In this document: positions 31,603 to 41,949 of the stretch, in pieces | Layout of the letters: each line of letters starts with the position of its first letter | How positions within the stretch are numbered: position 1 is the stretch's first letter | Assembly (NCBI RefSeq): GCF_024721315.2 | Contig: NZ_JANFAK020000045.1 | Location: forward strand, 1 to 55,907 | Direction: 5' to 3' | From: Streptomyces sp. Isolate_45 | Lineage (GTDB): Bacteria > Actinomycetota > Actinomycetes > Streptomycetales > Streptomycetaceae | Length of the DNA: 55,907 bases | Position numbers and translations under genes: made by a program | Notes under the pieces: generated by a model | The model's input: only the letters and a program-made list of their open reading frames with translations | Database searches by the model: none | Told to the model about the DNA's origin: nothing

Positions 31603-34532
31603 GTCCCCCGGACGGGCGTGGCGTCGGCGGGATTGGCTCGGGTGGGCGCGGCGTCGGCGGGATTGGCTCGGGTGGGTGTGGGGTCGGCGGGCGTCGCCCT
31701 GATGGGTGTGGTCTCGCGGGGTGTGGCACCGGTGGGTGTGGTCCCGAGGGGTGTGGCCCGGGTGGGTGCGACGCCGGTGGGTGTGGCCCGGGTGGGTGCT
31801 GTGCCGGTGGGTGTGTGCCCGGCCGGTGTGGGCCGGAGGGGGGTGGGACCGAGGGCGTTGGGACTGTGGGCGCCGGGCCCGTAGGGCGCGTCCGGCGATC
31901 GGTGGTGCTGCGGCCGCTTGGTGGTGCGGCTGCACGCTCCGGTCCGGGCGCGCGTGGACCCGTGGGCTGCGGACCTGAGGGGTTCGGATACGCGGGGTCG
32001 ATCGTGGGGGCGGCGCGCCGCCGGGTCGGCGGGAACGGTGCGGAGGGGGCGGGGCCCCGGGGGTCGGGGGCGGTCGGGGCCGTGAGTCGGACCGTGGGAG
32101 CCGGTGGAGGTGCGGCGGACCGTCGCGGGTCCGGTGGGCGTGGCGAGGGGGTCGGGCCGGTGGACCTGCGGCTCGTCGTGCCGGCTCTGGGCGCCTGGGT
32201 GGCGGCTGCGGTGGCCCTCGTGGTCCCGGGGTTCCGGACTGCCGTCGGAGTGGGGCTCGCGGTGGTCGCGGCGGGGGTGCTGCTGTCGGCCGGGGCCCGC
32301 GGGACGCAGCTCCTGCGGCGGGTCGGCGTGACCGCGGCCGCCACCCTGCTCTGTGCGGCCGCCGGGGCGGGGGTGGCCGGGCTGGAGCGGGCCGAGGCGC
32401 GGGCGGGCCCCCTGCCCCGGCTCGCCGGGGACCACGCCCGGGTCCTCACGGAGCTCACCGTCGGCTCGGACCCCCGGGCGGCCCGCACGGGAGCCGGGCC
32501 GCCCGTGGTGGTGCTGGACGCCGTGGCCACCCGGGTGACGGGCCCCGACGGAAAGCAGAGCCGGATCCGGACCCCGGTGCGGGTGCTCGCCGCGCACCCC
32601 GGATGGGCACGACTGCAGCCCTCCACCCGGGTCGCGGTGGTGGCCCGCCTCGCCCCGGCGCGGAGCGGGGAACGGGCCGTGGCGCTGGTCCGCCCGTCGG
32701 GCGACACGCCGCCCCGGGTGACGGCCGGCCCGGACACCGCGCAGCGCATCGCCGCAACCCTGCGGGCCGGCCTGCGGGACGCCACCGAGGACCTCGCGCC
32801 GGATGCCAGGGCCCTGCTGCCGGGCCTGGTGGTCGGCGACACCTCCCGGGTCCCGCCCGACCTCCACGACGCGTTCAGGGCCACCGACCTGCTCCACCTC
32901 CTCGCCGTCTCCGGGGCGAACCTGACCGTCGTGCTGTACCTGCTGATCGGGCCCCCGGCCCGCGCGCAGCACGTCGAGCGGCGTGGGCTGGCGCCCCGCC
33001 TGGGGCTGTCGCTCAGGGCCACCGCGGTGGGCGGGGCGGCGCTGACCCTCGCCTTCGTCGTGGTCTGTCGCCCCGAGCCGAGCGTGCTGCGCGCCGCAGC
33101 CTGCGGCGGGGTCACCCTGCTGGCCCTCGCCACCGGGCGGCGCAGGTCGCTCATCCCCGCACTGGCCGCGGCCGTCCTGCTGCTGGTGCTGTACGACCCG
33201 TGGCTCGCCCGCAGCCCGGGATTCCTGCTCTCGGTCCTGGCCACCGGGTCGCTGCTCACCCTCGGGCCCCGCTGGAGCGAAGCCCTGCGGCGGCGGGGGA
33301 CGCGGCCCCGGTTCGCCGACGCGTTGGGGGCCGCCGCCGCGGCGCAGGCCGTGTGCGCCCCCGTCGTGGTCGTGCTCTCCGCCCGGGTGAGCCTCGTCGC
33401 CGTGCCGTGCAACCTGCTGGCGGAACTCGCGGCGGGGCCGGCCACGGTGCTGGGCTTCGCGGTCCTCGCCACGGCTCCGTGGTGCATGCCGCTGGCGGAG
33501 CTGCTCGCCCGGTGCGCGGCCGTGCCCGCCGGGTGGATCGCCGCGGTCGCGCGGACCGGGGCGCGGCTGCCCGGGGCGGAGCTGCCCTGGCCGGGCGGGC
33601 TCGGCGGAGCCCTGCTGCTGGTGGCCGCCACGGTGGCCCTCGTGGGACTCGGCGTCAGGTTCGGCCGGCGGCGGGGTGTGTGCGCCGCCGTCGCCGTGGT
33701 GCTGCTGATCGCGGTACTGCGGCCGCCGCAGCTGATCCGTTCGCTCACGGGCTGGCCGCCGCCCGACTGGAGCTACGCGCAGTGCGCCGTGGGCCAGGGC
33801 GACGCCGCCGTGCTGGCCGTCGCCCCGGGCTCGGCCGTCGTGGTGGACACGGGGCCCGAGCCGGGGCCGGTGGACGCCTGCCTGCGGACCCTCGGTGTGA
33901 ATCGCGTCCCACTCCTGCTCCTGACGCACTTCCACGCCGACCACGTGGGAGGGCTCCGAGGGGTGCTGCGGGGCCGGTCCGTGGGTGTGATTCAAACCAC
34001 CACCGTGCGGGAGCCTCCCGGGCAGGCGGCGTTCGTCGGGCGGACCGCGGCGGCCGCCGGGGTGCCCGTCGTGCAGGCCCTGGCGGGGGAGCGTCGGAGG
34101 GCCGGAAGACTGGAGTGGCAGGTGCTGTGGCCTTCGGCGGCCGGCCCTCCGCCCGAGGGGGCCAACGACGCGAGCGTCGCCCTCCTGGTGCGCACCTCCG
34201 GACTGACGTTCCTGCTGCTGGGAGACCTCGAACCGCCTTCCCAGGAAGCTCTCTTGAGGGAGCATCCGGAGCTGGGACCGGTGGACGTGCTGAAGGTCGC
34301 CCACCACGGTTCGGCACGCCAGGACCCCGCCCTCCACGACCGGGTGCGACCGCGGCTCGCGATCGTTCCTGTCGGTGCGGACAACCGCTACGGCCACCCC
34401 GCGCCGGGCACGCTGGCCCGCTTGAGGGCCCGGGGAGCGACCGTCCTGCGCACCGATACCGACGGTTCGGTCGCCATCTCCGGCAGCGGTCCCAGGATGA
34501 GGGCGTTTCCGGCCGGCCGGCGTCGGAGCGGG
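31599..34532 (+). CDS. comEC: ComEC/Rec2-like DNA-uptake membrane protein, 3' end disturbed
   Basis: Channel-type protein for DNA import. Residues about 190-720 form the membrane part, with the competence domain LLPGLVVGDTSRVPPDLHDAF and LLHLLAVSGANLTVVLY. A metallo-beta-lactamase domain follows, with LTHFHADHVGG and VAHHGSARQDP. GTG at 31599 overlaps the comEA stop as GTGA; GTG at 32082 is an alternative that omits the Gly/Cys repeats. The conserved fold ends near 34500, but no in-frame stop occurs until 36650, so the end given here is the approximate domain boundary. The frame otherwise runs through the yceI-like and holA genes in another frame. A small indel near the 3' end, real or from assembly, is the simplest explanation. 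Confidence 0.8.
31621..31850. repeat. Tandem G-rich repeats at the 5' end of comEC
   Basis: Two adjacent 30-bp units (31621-31650 and 31651-31680, three differences) and a partial third are followed by about ten diverged 18-bp units of the CCGGTGGGTGTGGTCCCG type. In the comEC frame they encode a Gly/Cys-rich tract with G-C-G-x-G-G spacing. Confidence 0.75.
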
Positions 34533-34641
34533 GCCGGGCATACCGGGCGCGACCATTCTGTTTGCCCACAACCCGGCAGCATGATCGAATGCGTCTTCGC
34601 CAGACCGGTCCAAGTCCACACAGCACGGGGGTGCGTCAACC

Positions 34642-35523
34642 ATGTTCGGTCGCCGACGGGGGATGGAGTCGGCCGGAAGCGTCGACTCGCAGAGAACCGC
34701 GACGCTCACGCTGCCGCCGACGGCGCGGCTGTTGAGCTGTCGGGTCCTCGACACGGTCCACCAGCCCATCCGGCAAGCCAAGTTCGAGGTCACCGATCCG
34801 ATCGGCCGACGGGTCGTCAGCGGGGAAACCGATCCGTACGGAGGATTCACCGCGGCCATGCCGGAGGGCGAGTACCGGCTCTCGGTGACCGCCGAGGGGT
34901 ACGCGCCGTTCCACGGGGCGACGCTCGTCGGCGACCCGGCGCAGCTCGGCACCGCGGAGATCATCCTGGACGCGGTGGAACCGCCGCGGCTGCCGCAGCC
35001 CGGGCACTGGGAGCTCGACCCGTCGCACTCCTCGATCGGCTTCGCCGCCCGGCACATCGGCTTCGCCCGGATCCACGGCCGCTTCAACACCTTCGCGGGC
35101 GCGGTCCGGATCGCGGACCGCATGGAGGAGTCCTCCATGCACGTCATCATCGACGCGGCGAGCATCGACACCGGCTTGCGCCTGCGGGACGACCACCTGC
35201 GGTCCGCGGACTTCCTCGACGCCGCCCGGCACCCGACGGTGGAGTTCTACAGCGAGCGGTTCATCCACCGCTCCGGCAGCCGCTGGGCGGTCGCCGGCGC
35301 ACTCACCCTCCACGGCGTGAGCCGTTCCGTCACCCTGGACACCCACTACCTGGGCCACGGCACGGGCCTGGAGGGCGAACCGCGGGCCGCCTGCCGGGCC
35401 ACGGCCCAGCTGAACCGCGAGGACTTCACCCTGAACTGGCAGTCGATGCTGGCGGCCGGCGTCGCGGCGATCGGCGCGAGCGTGGAAGTGGCGCTGGACG
35501 TGCAGATCGTCCACAAGGCCTGA
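34642..35523 (+). CDS. YceI family protein with N-terminal carboxypeptidase-regulatory-like domain
   Basis: A 293-residue protein. Residues about 30-110 form a beta-sandwich like the carboxypeptidase regulatory domain (ETDPYGGFTAAMPEGEYRLSVTAEGY). Residues about 118-290 match YceI, a lipocalin-like fold that binds isoprenoid-type ligands: HWELDPSHSSIGFAARHIGFARIHG is split by strands, then AASIDTGLRLRDDHLRSADFLDAA and LTLHGVSRSVTL. No signal peptide is present, so it is probably cytoplasmic, unlike E. coli YceI. ATG at 34642 is weakly supported by a GGGGGTG; codon use is normal. It lies downstream of comEC, whose reading frame overlaps it in another frame, and faces a small minus-strand gene across a 22-bp perfect palindrome. 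Confidence 0.88.
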   Translation: MFGRRRGMESAGSVDSQRTATLTLPPTARLLSCRVLDTVHQPIRQAKFEVTDPIGRRVVSGETDPYGGFTAAMPEGEYRLSVTAEGYAPFHGATLVGDPAQLGTAEIILDAVEPPRLPQPGHWELDPSHSSIGFAARHIGFARIHGRFNTFAGAVRIADRMEESSMHVIIDAASIDTGLRLRDDHLRSADFLDAARHPTVEFYSERFIHRSGSRWAVAGALTLHGVSRSVTLDTHYLGHGTGLEGEPRAACRATAQLNREDFTLNWQSMLAAGVAAIGASVEVALDVQIVHKA

Positions 35524-35533
35524 CACGCCGTCC

Positions 35534-35555
35534 CCGGGGCCCGGCCGGGCCCCGG
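35534..35555. terminator. Bidirectional terminator, perfect 22-bp palindrome
   Basis: A self-complementary 22-nt GC sequence lies between the convergent 3' ends of the YceI gene and the 80-aa gene. Confidence 0.75.
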
Positions 35556-35561
35556 CGGGCG

Positions 35562-35804
35562 TCAGGGGGCTTCGAGCCAGCCCTCGTACTCGGCGGCGAG
35601 GTCGTCCAGGGAACCGGCGTCGAGCCGTTCCCGGGGGTCCTCCACGACCACCAGCCACTGGGCGTCCTCGGCGTCGTCCTCACCGGCGAGGGCATCGCGC
35701 ACCAGCTGGGGTTCTTCGGGCAGGCCGAAGCGGTCGACGGCTTCCTGGGCCACCTCTTCGGCGGCGTCGCGGTCCGGGAGGACCAGTACATGTCGCACGT
35801 TCAC
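35562..35804 (-). CDS. Conserved small acidic protein
   Basis: An 80-residue protein beginning VNVRHVLVLPDRDAAEEVAQEAVDRFGLPEEP, with an LVVVEDP strand in the middle and an acidic helix DAGSLDDLAAEYEGWLEAP at the end. The alternation of short strands and amphipathic helices suggests a ferredoxin-like alpha/beta fold, possibly of the regulator-of-RNase-E-B-like class, but this is a guess. GTG at 35804 gives a compact protein; the longer frame to 36137 is the antisense of holA and is rejected. Divergent from holA by about 60 nt. Function unknown. Confidence 0.7.
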   Translation of the reverse strand: MNVRHVLVLPDRDAAEEVAQEAVDRFGLPEEPQLVRDALAGEDDAEDAQWLVVVEDPRERLDAGSLDDLAAEYEGWLEAP

Positions 35805-35865
35805 CCGACCATTCTCGGGTACCGGACGCGGGGGACTGTCGGTGCGGCGTGGGATGCTGGAGCCG

Positions 35866-36858
35866 ATGGCCACCAGGAAGAACTCAACCGACGACCTGCT
35901 CGCCCCGCTCACCCTCGCGGTGGGGCAGGAGGACCTGCTGCTCGACCGTGTCGTACGGGACGTGGTGACGGCGGCCCGCGCGGCCGACGCCGACACGGAC
36001 GTGCGGGACCTCACCTCCGACCAGCTCCAGCCCGGCACCTTGGCCGAGTTGACCAGCCCCTCGCTGTTCTCCGAGCGCAAGGTCCTGATCGTGCGCAACG
36101 CGCAGGACCTGGGGGCGGACACGGTCAAGGAGGTCAAGGCCTACCTCGGAGCGCCGTACGAGGAGATCGCCCTCGTCCTCCTCCACGCGGGAGGCGTCAA
36201 GGGCAAGGGCCTGCTCGACGCGGCACGGAAGGCGGGCGCCCGAGAGGTCGCCTGCCCGAAGATGACCAAGGCGGCGGACCGGCTGTCGTTCGTGCGGGGC
36301 GAGTTCCGGACGCTGGGACGCTCCGCGACCCCCGAGGCCTGTCAGACGTTGGTCGACGCCATCGGCAGCGACCTGCGGGAACTGGCGAGTGCGGCGGCGC
36401 AGCTGTGCGCGGACGTCGAGGGCACCATCGACGAGGCCGTCGTCGGCCGCTACTACACCGGCCGGGCCGAAGCCTCCAGCTTCACCGTCGCCGACCGGGC
36501 GGTCGAGGGGCGGGCGGCGGAAGCGCTCGAAGCGCTGCGCTGGTCCCTTTCCACGGGGGTCGCGCCGGTCCTGATCACCAGTGCGCTGGCCCAGGCGGTC
36601 CGGGCGATCGGCAAGCTGGCCTCCGCGCCGCGCGGGGCCCGCCCCGGTGACCTCGCCCGTGACCTCGGCATGCCGCCCTGGAAGATCGACCGGGTCCGGC
36701 AGCAGATGCGGGGCTGGTCCGCGGACGGCGTCGCCGACGCGCTGCGCGCGGTGGCCGCCGCCGACGCAGGCGTGAAGGGCGGGGGCGACGACCCCGAGTA
36801 CGCCCTGGAGAAGGCGGTCGTGGCCGTGGCCCACGCCGCCCGCCCGCCCCGCCGCTAG
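35866..36858 (+). CDS. holA: DNA polymerase III subunit delta
   Basis: Delta subunit of the clamp loader, which opens the beta clamp. The 330-residue product has LLAPLTLAVGQEDLLLDRVV at the N-terminus, SPSLFSERKVLIVRNAQDL, and a C-terminal AAA-type collar region with SFTVADRAVEGRAAEALEALRW and LARDLGMPPWKIDRVRQQ, as in HolA. ATG at 35866 is chosen because MATRKNSTDDLL is the usual N-terminus; ATG at 35854 and GTG at 35842 are alternatives. A GGGATGCT element immediately upstream may be a -10. It is divergent from the 80-aa gene and ends before a 0.4-kb gap with a large hairpin. Confidence 0.94.
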   Translation: MATRKNSTDDLLAPLTLAVGQEDLLLDRVVRDVVTAARAADADTDVRDLTSDQLQPGTLAELTSPSLFSERKVLIVRNAQDLGADTVKEVKAYLGAPYEEIALVLLHAGGVKGKGLLDAARKAGAREVACPKMTKAADRLSFVRGEFRTLGRSATPEACQTLVDAIGSDLRELASAAAQLCADVEGTIDEAVVGRYYTGRAEASSFTVADRAVEGRAAEALEALRWSLSTGVAPVLITSALAQAVRAIGKLASAPRGARPGDLARDLGMPPWKIDRVRQQMRGWSADGVADALRAVAAADAGVKGGGDDPEYALEKAVVAVAHAARPPRR

Positions 36859-37274
36859 ACCCTGTCGTGTGGGCTCACTCCGGCGCGGCGGTAACGCCGC
36901 TGCGCGCGGGTGCCGGGCGGCTCGGGCCCGGCGGGCCGGGTTCTTCGGGCCCCGCGAGGCCCCGGGGCGGTGACCGTTCCTCGTCCGGCCCCACCGTTGG
37001 AGCCTGACGCCGCCGGCTCCGGACGGCCCGGCTCCTGTCCCCGCACGCCGCTGCCCGCCCGGCACACGGCTCGGACCGTGGCGGAAGGGGGAGTCCGGGT
37101 AACGCGAAGGCCCCGGGCTCCGTCCTGGGGAAGGGCGGAGGCCCGGGGCCTTCGGTCACTGCGTTTGGTGCGCCGCACCCGCGTGGCGAACGCAGGCCGC
37201 GTGCGGCGCGGTGTGCCGGTACGGAGCGGGAGAGAGGGCCCGCTGAGTCCCTACCGGCGATTCACATCGAGAGC
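36859..37274. other. Intergenic gap between holA and rpsT
   Basis: A 416-bp GC-rich stretch between convergent genes. Apart from the hairpin at 37107-37152 nothing is recognised; the short open frames on both strands have no family character. Confidence 0.5.
37107..37152. terminator. Bidirectional terminator between holA and rpsT
   Basis: A stem of about 16 bp (37107-37122 with 37136-37152, one bulged base) starting with AAGG and ending with CCTT. It can serve both convergent genes; loop about 13 nt. Confidence 0.75.
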
Positions 37275-37541
37275 TCAGCCCTGGAGGGAGGCAACCTTGG
37301 TGGCCAGCGCCGACTTCTTGTTGGCGGCGGCGTTCTTGTGGATGACACCCTTCGAGACAGCCTTGTCGAGCGCACGCGAGGCGGCGCGAGAAGCCACGGT
37401 GGCCTTCTCGACGTCACCGGCGACGACGGCCTCGCGGGCCTTGCGGATCGCGGTCTTGAGCGAGGACTTGACGGCCTTGTTGCGCAGGCGCGCCTTCTCG
37501 TTCGTCTTGTTCCGCTTGATCTGGGACTTGATGTTCGCCAC
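37275..37541 (-). CDS. rpsT: 30S ribosomal protein S20
   Basis: Primary 16S rRNA-binding protein of the small subunit. The 88-residue Lys/Ala-rich product begins MANIKSQIKRNKTNEKARLRN (first 20 residues diagnostic) and has GVIHKNAAANKKSALA near the end. ATG at 37541 has AAAAGG upstream. A promoter with TTGGGC and TAGCCT spaced by 18 bp lies about 80 nt upstream, giving a leader that may be used for autoregulation. Divergent from lepA. Confidence 0.98.
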   Translation of the reverse strand: MANIKSQIKRNKTNEKARLRNKAVKSSLKTAIRKAREAVVAGDVEKATVASRAASRALDKAVSKGVIHKNAAANKKSALATKVASLQG

Positions 37542-37621
37542 GAAAGAGCCTTTTCAGGTTCAGAGTTTTGTTCTTCGGATTGCGTCCCGCAGCTGAGAGG
37601 GCATACGAGACACAGCGGCCC

Positions 37622-37651
37622 AGGCTACCAGGCACGTTCCGACCGGCCCAA
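37622..37651 (-). promoter_or_regulatory. Promoter of rpsT
   Basis: On the minus strand TTGGGC (37651-37646) and TAGCCT (37627-37622) are separated by 18 bp. Confidence 0.6.
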
Positions 37652-37782
37652 ACCGAGCGCACTGCCCCGTCCATGGGACCATGGGAGCCTGCGTACAGAT
37701 CCCACATCGCGCCGACGAGGCGACGAGAGCAGACTTCGCTTCAGACAACGCTTCCGACTGCGACCGAGAATCAGGACACTGC

Positions 37783-39648
37783 GTGCCCGCGATCCCCAGC
37801 CACGTGCCCGAGCCGAGCCGTACCGACCCGGCGCTGATCCGCAACTTCTGCATCATCGCGCACATCGACCACGGCAAGTCGACGCTCGCCGACCGGATGC
37901 TCCAGCTCACCGGTGTCGTCGACCAGCGGCAGATGCGCGCCCAGTACCTCGACCGCATGGACATCGAGCGTGAGCGCGGCATCACGATCAAGTCGCAGGC
38001 GGTCCGTCTGCCCTGGTCCCCCACGGAGGGCGAGGGCAAGGGCACCACGCACATCCTGAACATGATCGACACGCCCGGTCACGTCGACTTCACCTACGAG
38101 GTCTCGCGCTCGCTGGCGGCCTGCGAGGGCACGGTCCTGCTCGTGGACGCCGCACAGGGCATCGAGGCCCAGACCCTCGCCAACCTGTACCTGGCGATGG
38201 AGAAGGACCTCGCGATCGTCCCGGTCCTGAACAAGATCGACCTGCCGGCCGCCCAGCCGGAGAAGTTCGCGGAGGAGCTCGCGAACCTGGTCGGTTGCCA
38301 GCCGGAGGACGTGCTGCGCGTCTCGGCGAAGACCGGTCTCGGCGTGGACGCGCTGCTGGACAAGATCGTCGCCACGGTGCCGGCCCCGGTCGGTCCCAAG
38401 GACGCCCCGGCCCGCGCCATGATCTTCGACTCGGTCTACGACTCGTACCGCGGTGTCGTGACGTACGTCCGTGTCGTCGACGGTCAGCTCAACAAGCGCG
38501 AGCGCATCCGGATGATGTCCACCGGCGCCACGCACGAGCTGCTGGAGATCGGTGTCTCCTCCCCGGAGATGACCCCGGCCGACGGCATCGGCGTCGGCGA
38601 GGTGGGTTACATCATCACCGGCGTGAAGGACGTCCGTCAGTCCAAGGTCGGTGACACCATCACCAGCCTGCACAACGGCGCGACCGAGGCCCTCGGCGGC
38701 TACAAGGACCCGCGTCCGATGGTCTTCTCGGGCCTGTACCCGCTCGACGGTTCGGACTACCCGGACCTGCGCGAGGCCCTGGACAAGCTCCAGCTCAACG
38801 ACGCCGCGCTCGTCTACGAGCCGGAGACCTCCGCGGCCCTCGGCTTCGGCTTCCGCGTCGGCTTCCTCGGCCTGCTGCACCTGGACGTGGTGCGCGAGCG
38901 CCTGGAGCGCGAGTTCGGGCTCGACCTGATCGCCACCGCGCCGAACGTGGTCTACCGCGTCGTCATGGAGGACGGCAAGGAAGTCTCCGTCACCAACCCG
39001 AGCGAGTTCCCCGAGGGCAAGATCTCGGACGTGTTCGAGCCGGTCGTCCGGGCCACCCTGCTCGCGCCCTCCGAGTTCATCGGCGCGATCATGGAGCTCT
39101 GCCAGCAGCGCCGCGGCACCCTCCTCGGGATGGACTACCTTTCCGAGGACCGCGTCGAGATCCGCTACACGCTCCCGCTCGCGGAGATCGTCTTCGACTT
39201 CTTCGACCAGCTGAAGTCCAAGACGCGCGGCTACGCCTCCCTGGACTACGAGCCCACCGGCGAGCAGTCCGGCAGCCTGGTCAAGGTCGACATCCTGCTG
39301 CACGGCGACAAGGTCGACGCCTTCTCCGCCGTCTGCCACAAGGACGCCGCCTACGCCTACGGCGTGCGCCTGGTCGCCAAGCTGCGCGAACTCATCCCGC
39401 GTCAGGCCTTCGAGATCCCGATCCAGGCGGCCGTCGGCTCCCGCGTCATCGCCCGCGAGACGATCCGCGCCATCCGCAAGGACGTCCTCGCCAAGTGCTA
39501 CGGCGGTGACATCTCCCGTAAGCGGAAGCTGCTGGAGAAGCAGAAGGAGGGCAAGAAGCGGATGAAGATGGTCGGCTCCGTGGAGGTCCCGCAGGAGGCC
39601 TTCATCGCCGTCCTCTCCAGCGACGAGTCCGGCGGCAAGAAGAAGTAG
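37783..39648 (+). CDS. lepA: Elongation factor 4 (LepA)
   Basis: Ribosome-associated translational GTPase that acts on stalled or mis-translocated ribosomes and assists small-subunit maturation. The 621-residue product has the P loop AHIDHGKSTLADRML, ERGITIKSQAVRL (G2), DTPGHVDFTYEV (G3) and NKIDLPAA (G4). It ends with the LepA-specific C-terminal domain containing YGGDISRKRKLLEKQKEGKKRMK. GTG at 37783 gives the family length; the frame from 37681 adds a His/Asp-rich segment without similarity. AGGA lies 7 nt upstream. Divergent from rpsT; a strong hairpin follows. Confidence 0.97.
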   Translation: MPAIPSHVPEPSRTDPALIRNFCIIAHIDHGKSTLADRMLQLTGVVDQRQMRAQYLDRMDIERERGITIKSQAVRLPWSPTEGEGKGTTHILNMIDTPGHVDFTYEVSRSLAACEGTVLLVDAAQGIEAQTLANLYLAMEKDLAIVPVLNKIDLPAAQPEKFAEELANLVGCQPEDVLRVSAKTGLGVDALLDKIVATVPAPVGPKDAPARAMIFDSVYDSYRGVVTYVRVVDGQLNKRERIRMMSTGATHELLEIGVSSPEMTPADGIGVGEVGYIITGVKDVRQSKVGDTITSLHNGATEALGGYKDPRPMVFSGLYPLDGSDYPDLREALDKLQLNDAALVYEPETSAALGFGFRVGFLGLLHLDVVRERLEREFGLDLIATAPNVVYRVVMEDGKEVSVTNPSEFPEGKISDVFEPVVRATLLAPSEFIGAIMELCQQRRGTLLGMDYLSEDRVEIRYTLPLAEIVFDFFDQLKSKTRGYASLDYEPTGEQSGSLVKVDILLHGDKVDAFSAVCHKDAAYAYGVRLVAKLRELIPRQAFEIPIQAAVGSRVIARETIRAIRKDVLAKCYGGDISRKRKLLEKQKEGKKRMKMVGSVEVPQEAFIAVLSSDESGGKKK

Positions 39649-39725
39649 CCGTACCCGCGGCCGCCGCGCGGGGCGGCCAAGGGAACACCAAGGGCGGGTC
39701 AAGAAGCGGCATCGCCCAAGTCGTG

Positions 39726-39765
39726 CGAAACGGGCCCACATGCACACGCATGGGGGCCCGTTTCG
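39726..39765 (+). terminator. Terminator after lepA
   Basis: A perfect 12-bp stem (39726-39737 with 39754-39765), with a further CATGC/GCATG pairing inside the loop. Confidence 0.85.
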
Positions 39766-39790
39766 TTATGAAGCGGCCGCTCGCGGGCTC

Positions 39791-39819
39791 TTACGTGCCG
39801 GGCACGCGGCCTCTAGTCT
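39791..39819 (+). promoter_or_regulatory. Candidate promoter of the acyl-CoA ligase gene
   Basis: TTACGT at 39791 and TAGTCT at 39814 are separated by 17 bp, about 135 nt before the start codon. The rest of the 307-bp gap between lepA and this gene holds only the lepA terminator. Confidence 0.45.
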
Positions 39820-39955
39820 GATCACTGCTCCATGGTTACTCGCCAGTTCAATTGCGCCAGTCGAACCGCCATCCGCACGGGTGGCGGCTGCACCCCGCCA
39901 GTCCCAAGCGCCCCACGCCCACGCCCTGCCGCGTGGACCCGGTCCGGAGGATGTC

Positions 39956-41848
<1,893 letters not shown>

Positions 41849-41949
41849 CACCGCCCGGCCGGTCCCGCCCGCGGGCACCTCGCGGGCGGGTTCCCGGCGC
41901 CCCGCCCCGGGCGGGACGCCCGGGGCGACGGGTGCGGGACAATGGGGGC

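Noticed and set aside
29151..31850. A CRISPR array among the repeats
   Set aside because: The units are contiguous and degenerate, with no constant repeats separated by unique spacers and no cas genes.
30516..35171. A 1551-codon frame on the minus strand opposite comEA-comEC
   Set aside because: Pro/Arg/Thr-rich product without any family motif; antisense to well-supported genes. Typical shadow in GC-rich DNA.
31599..36650. A 1683-codon frame treated as one protein
   Set aside because: Only the first roughly 980 codons have ComEC character. The rest lies out of frame over the YceI gene and holA, both of which have clear family motifs.
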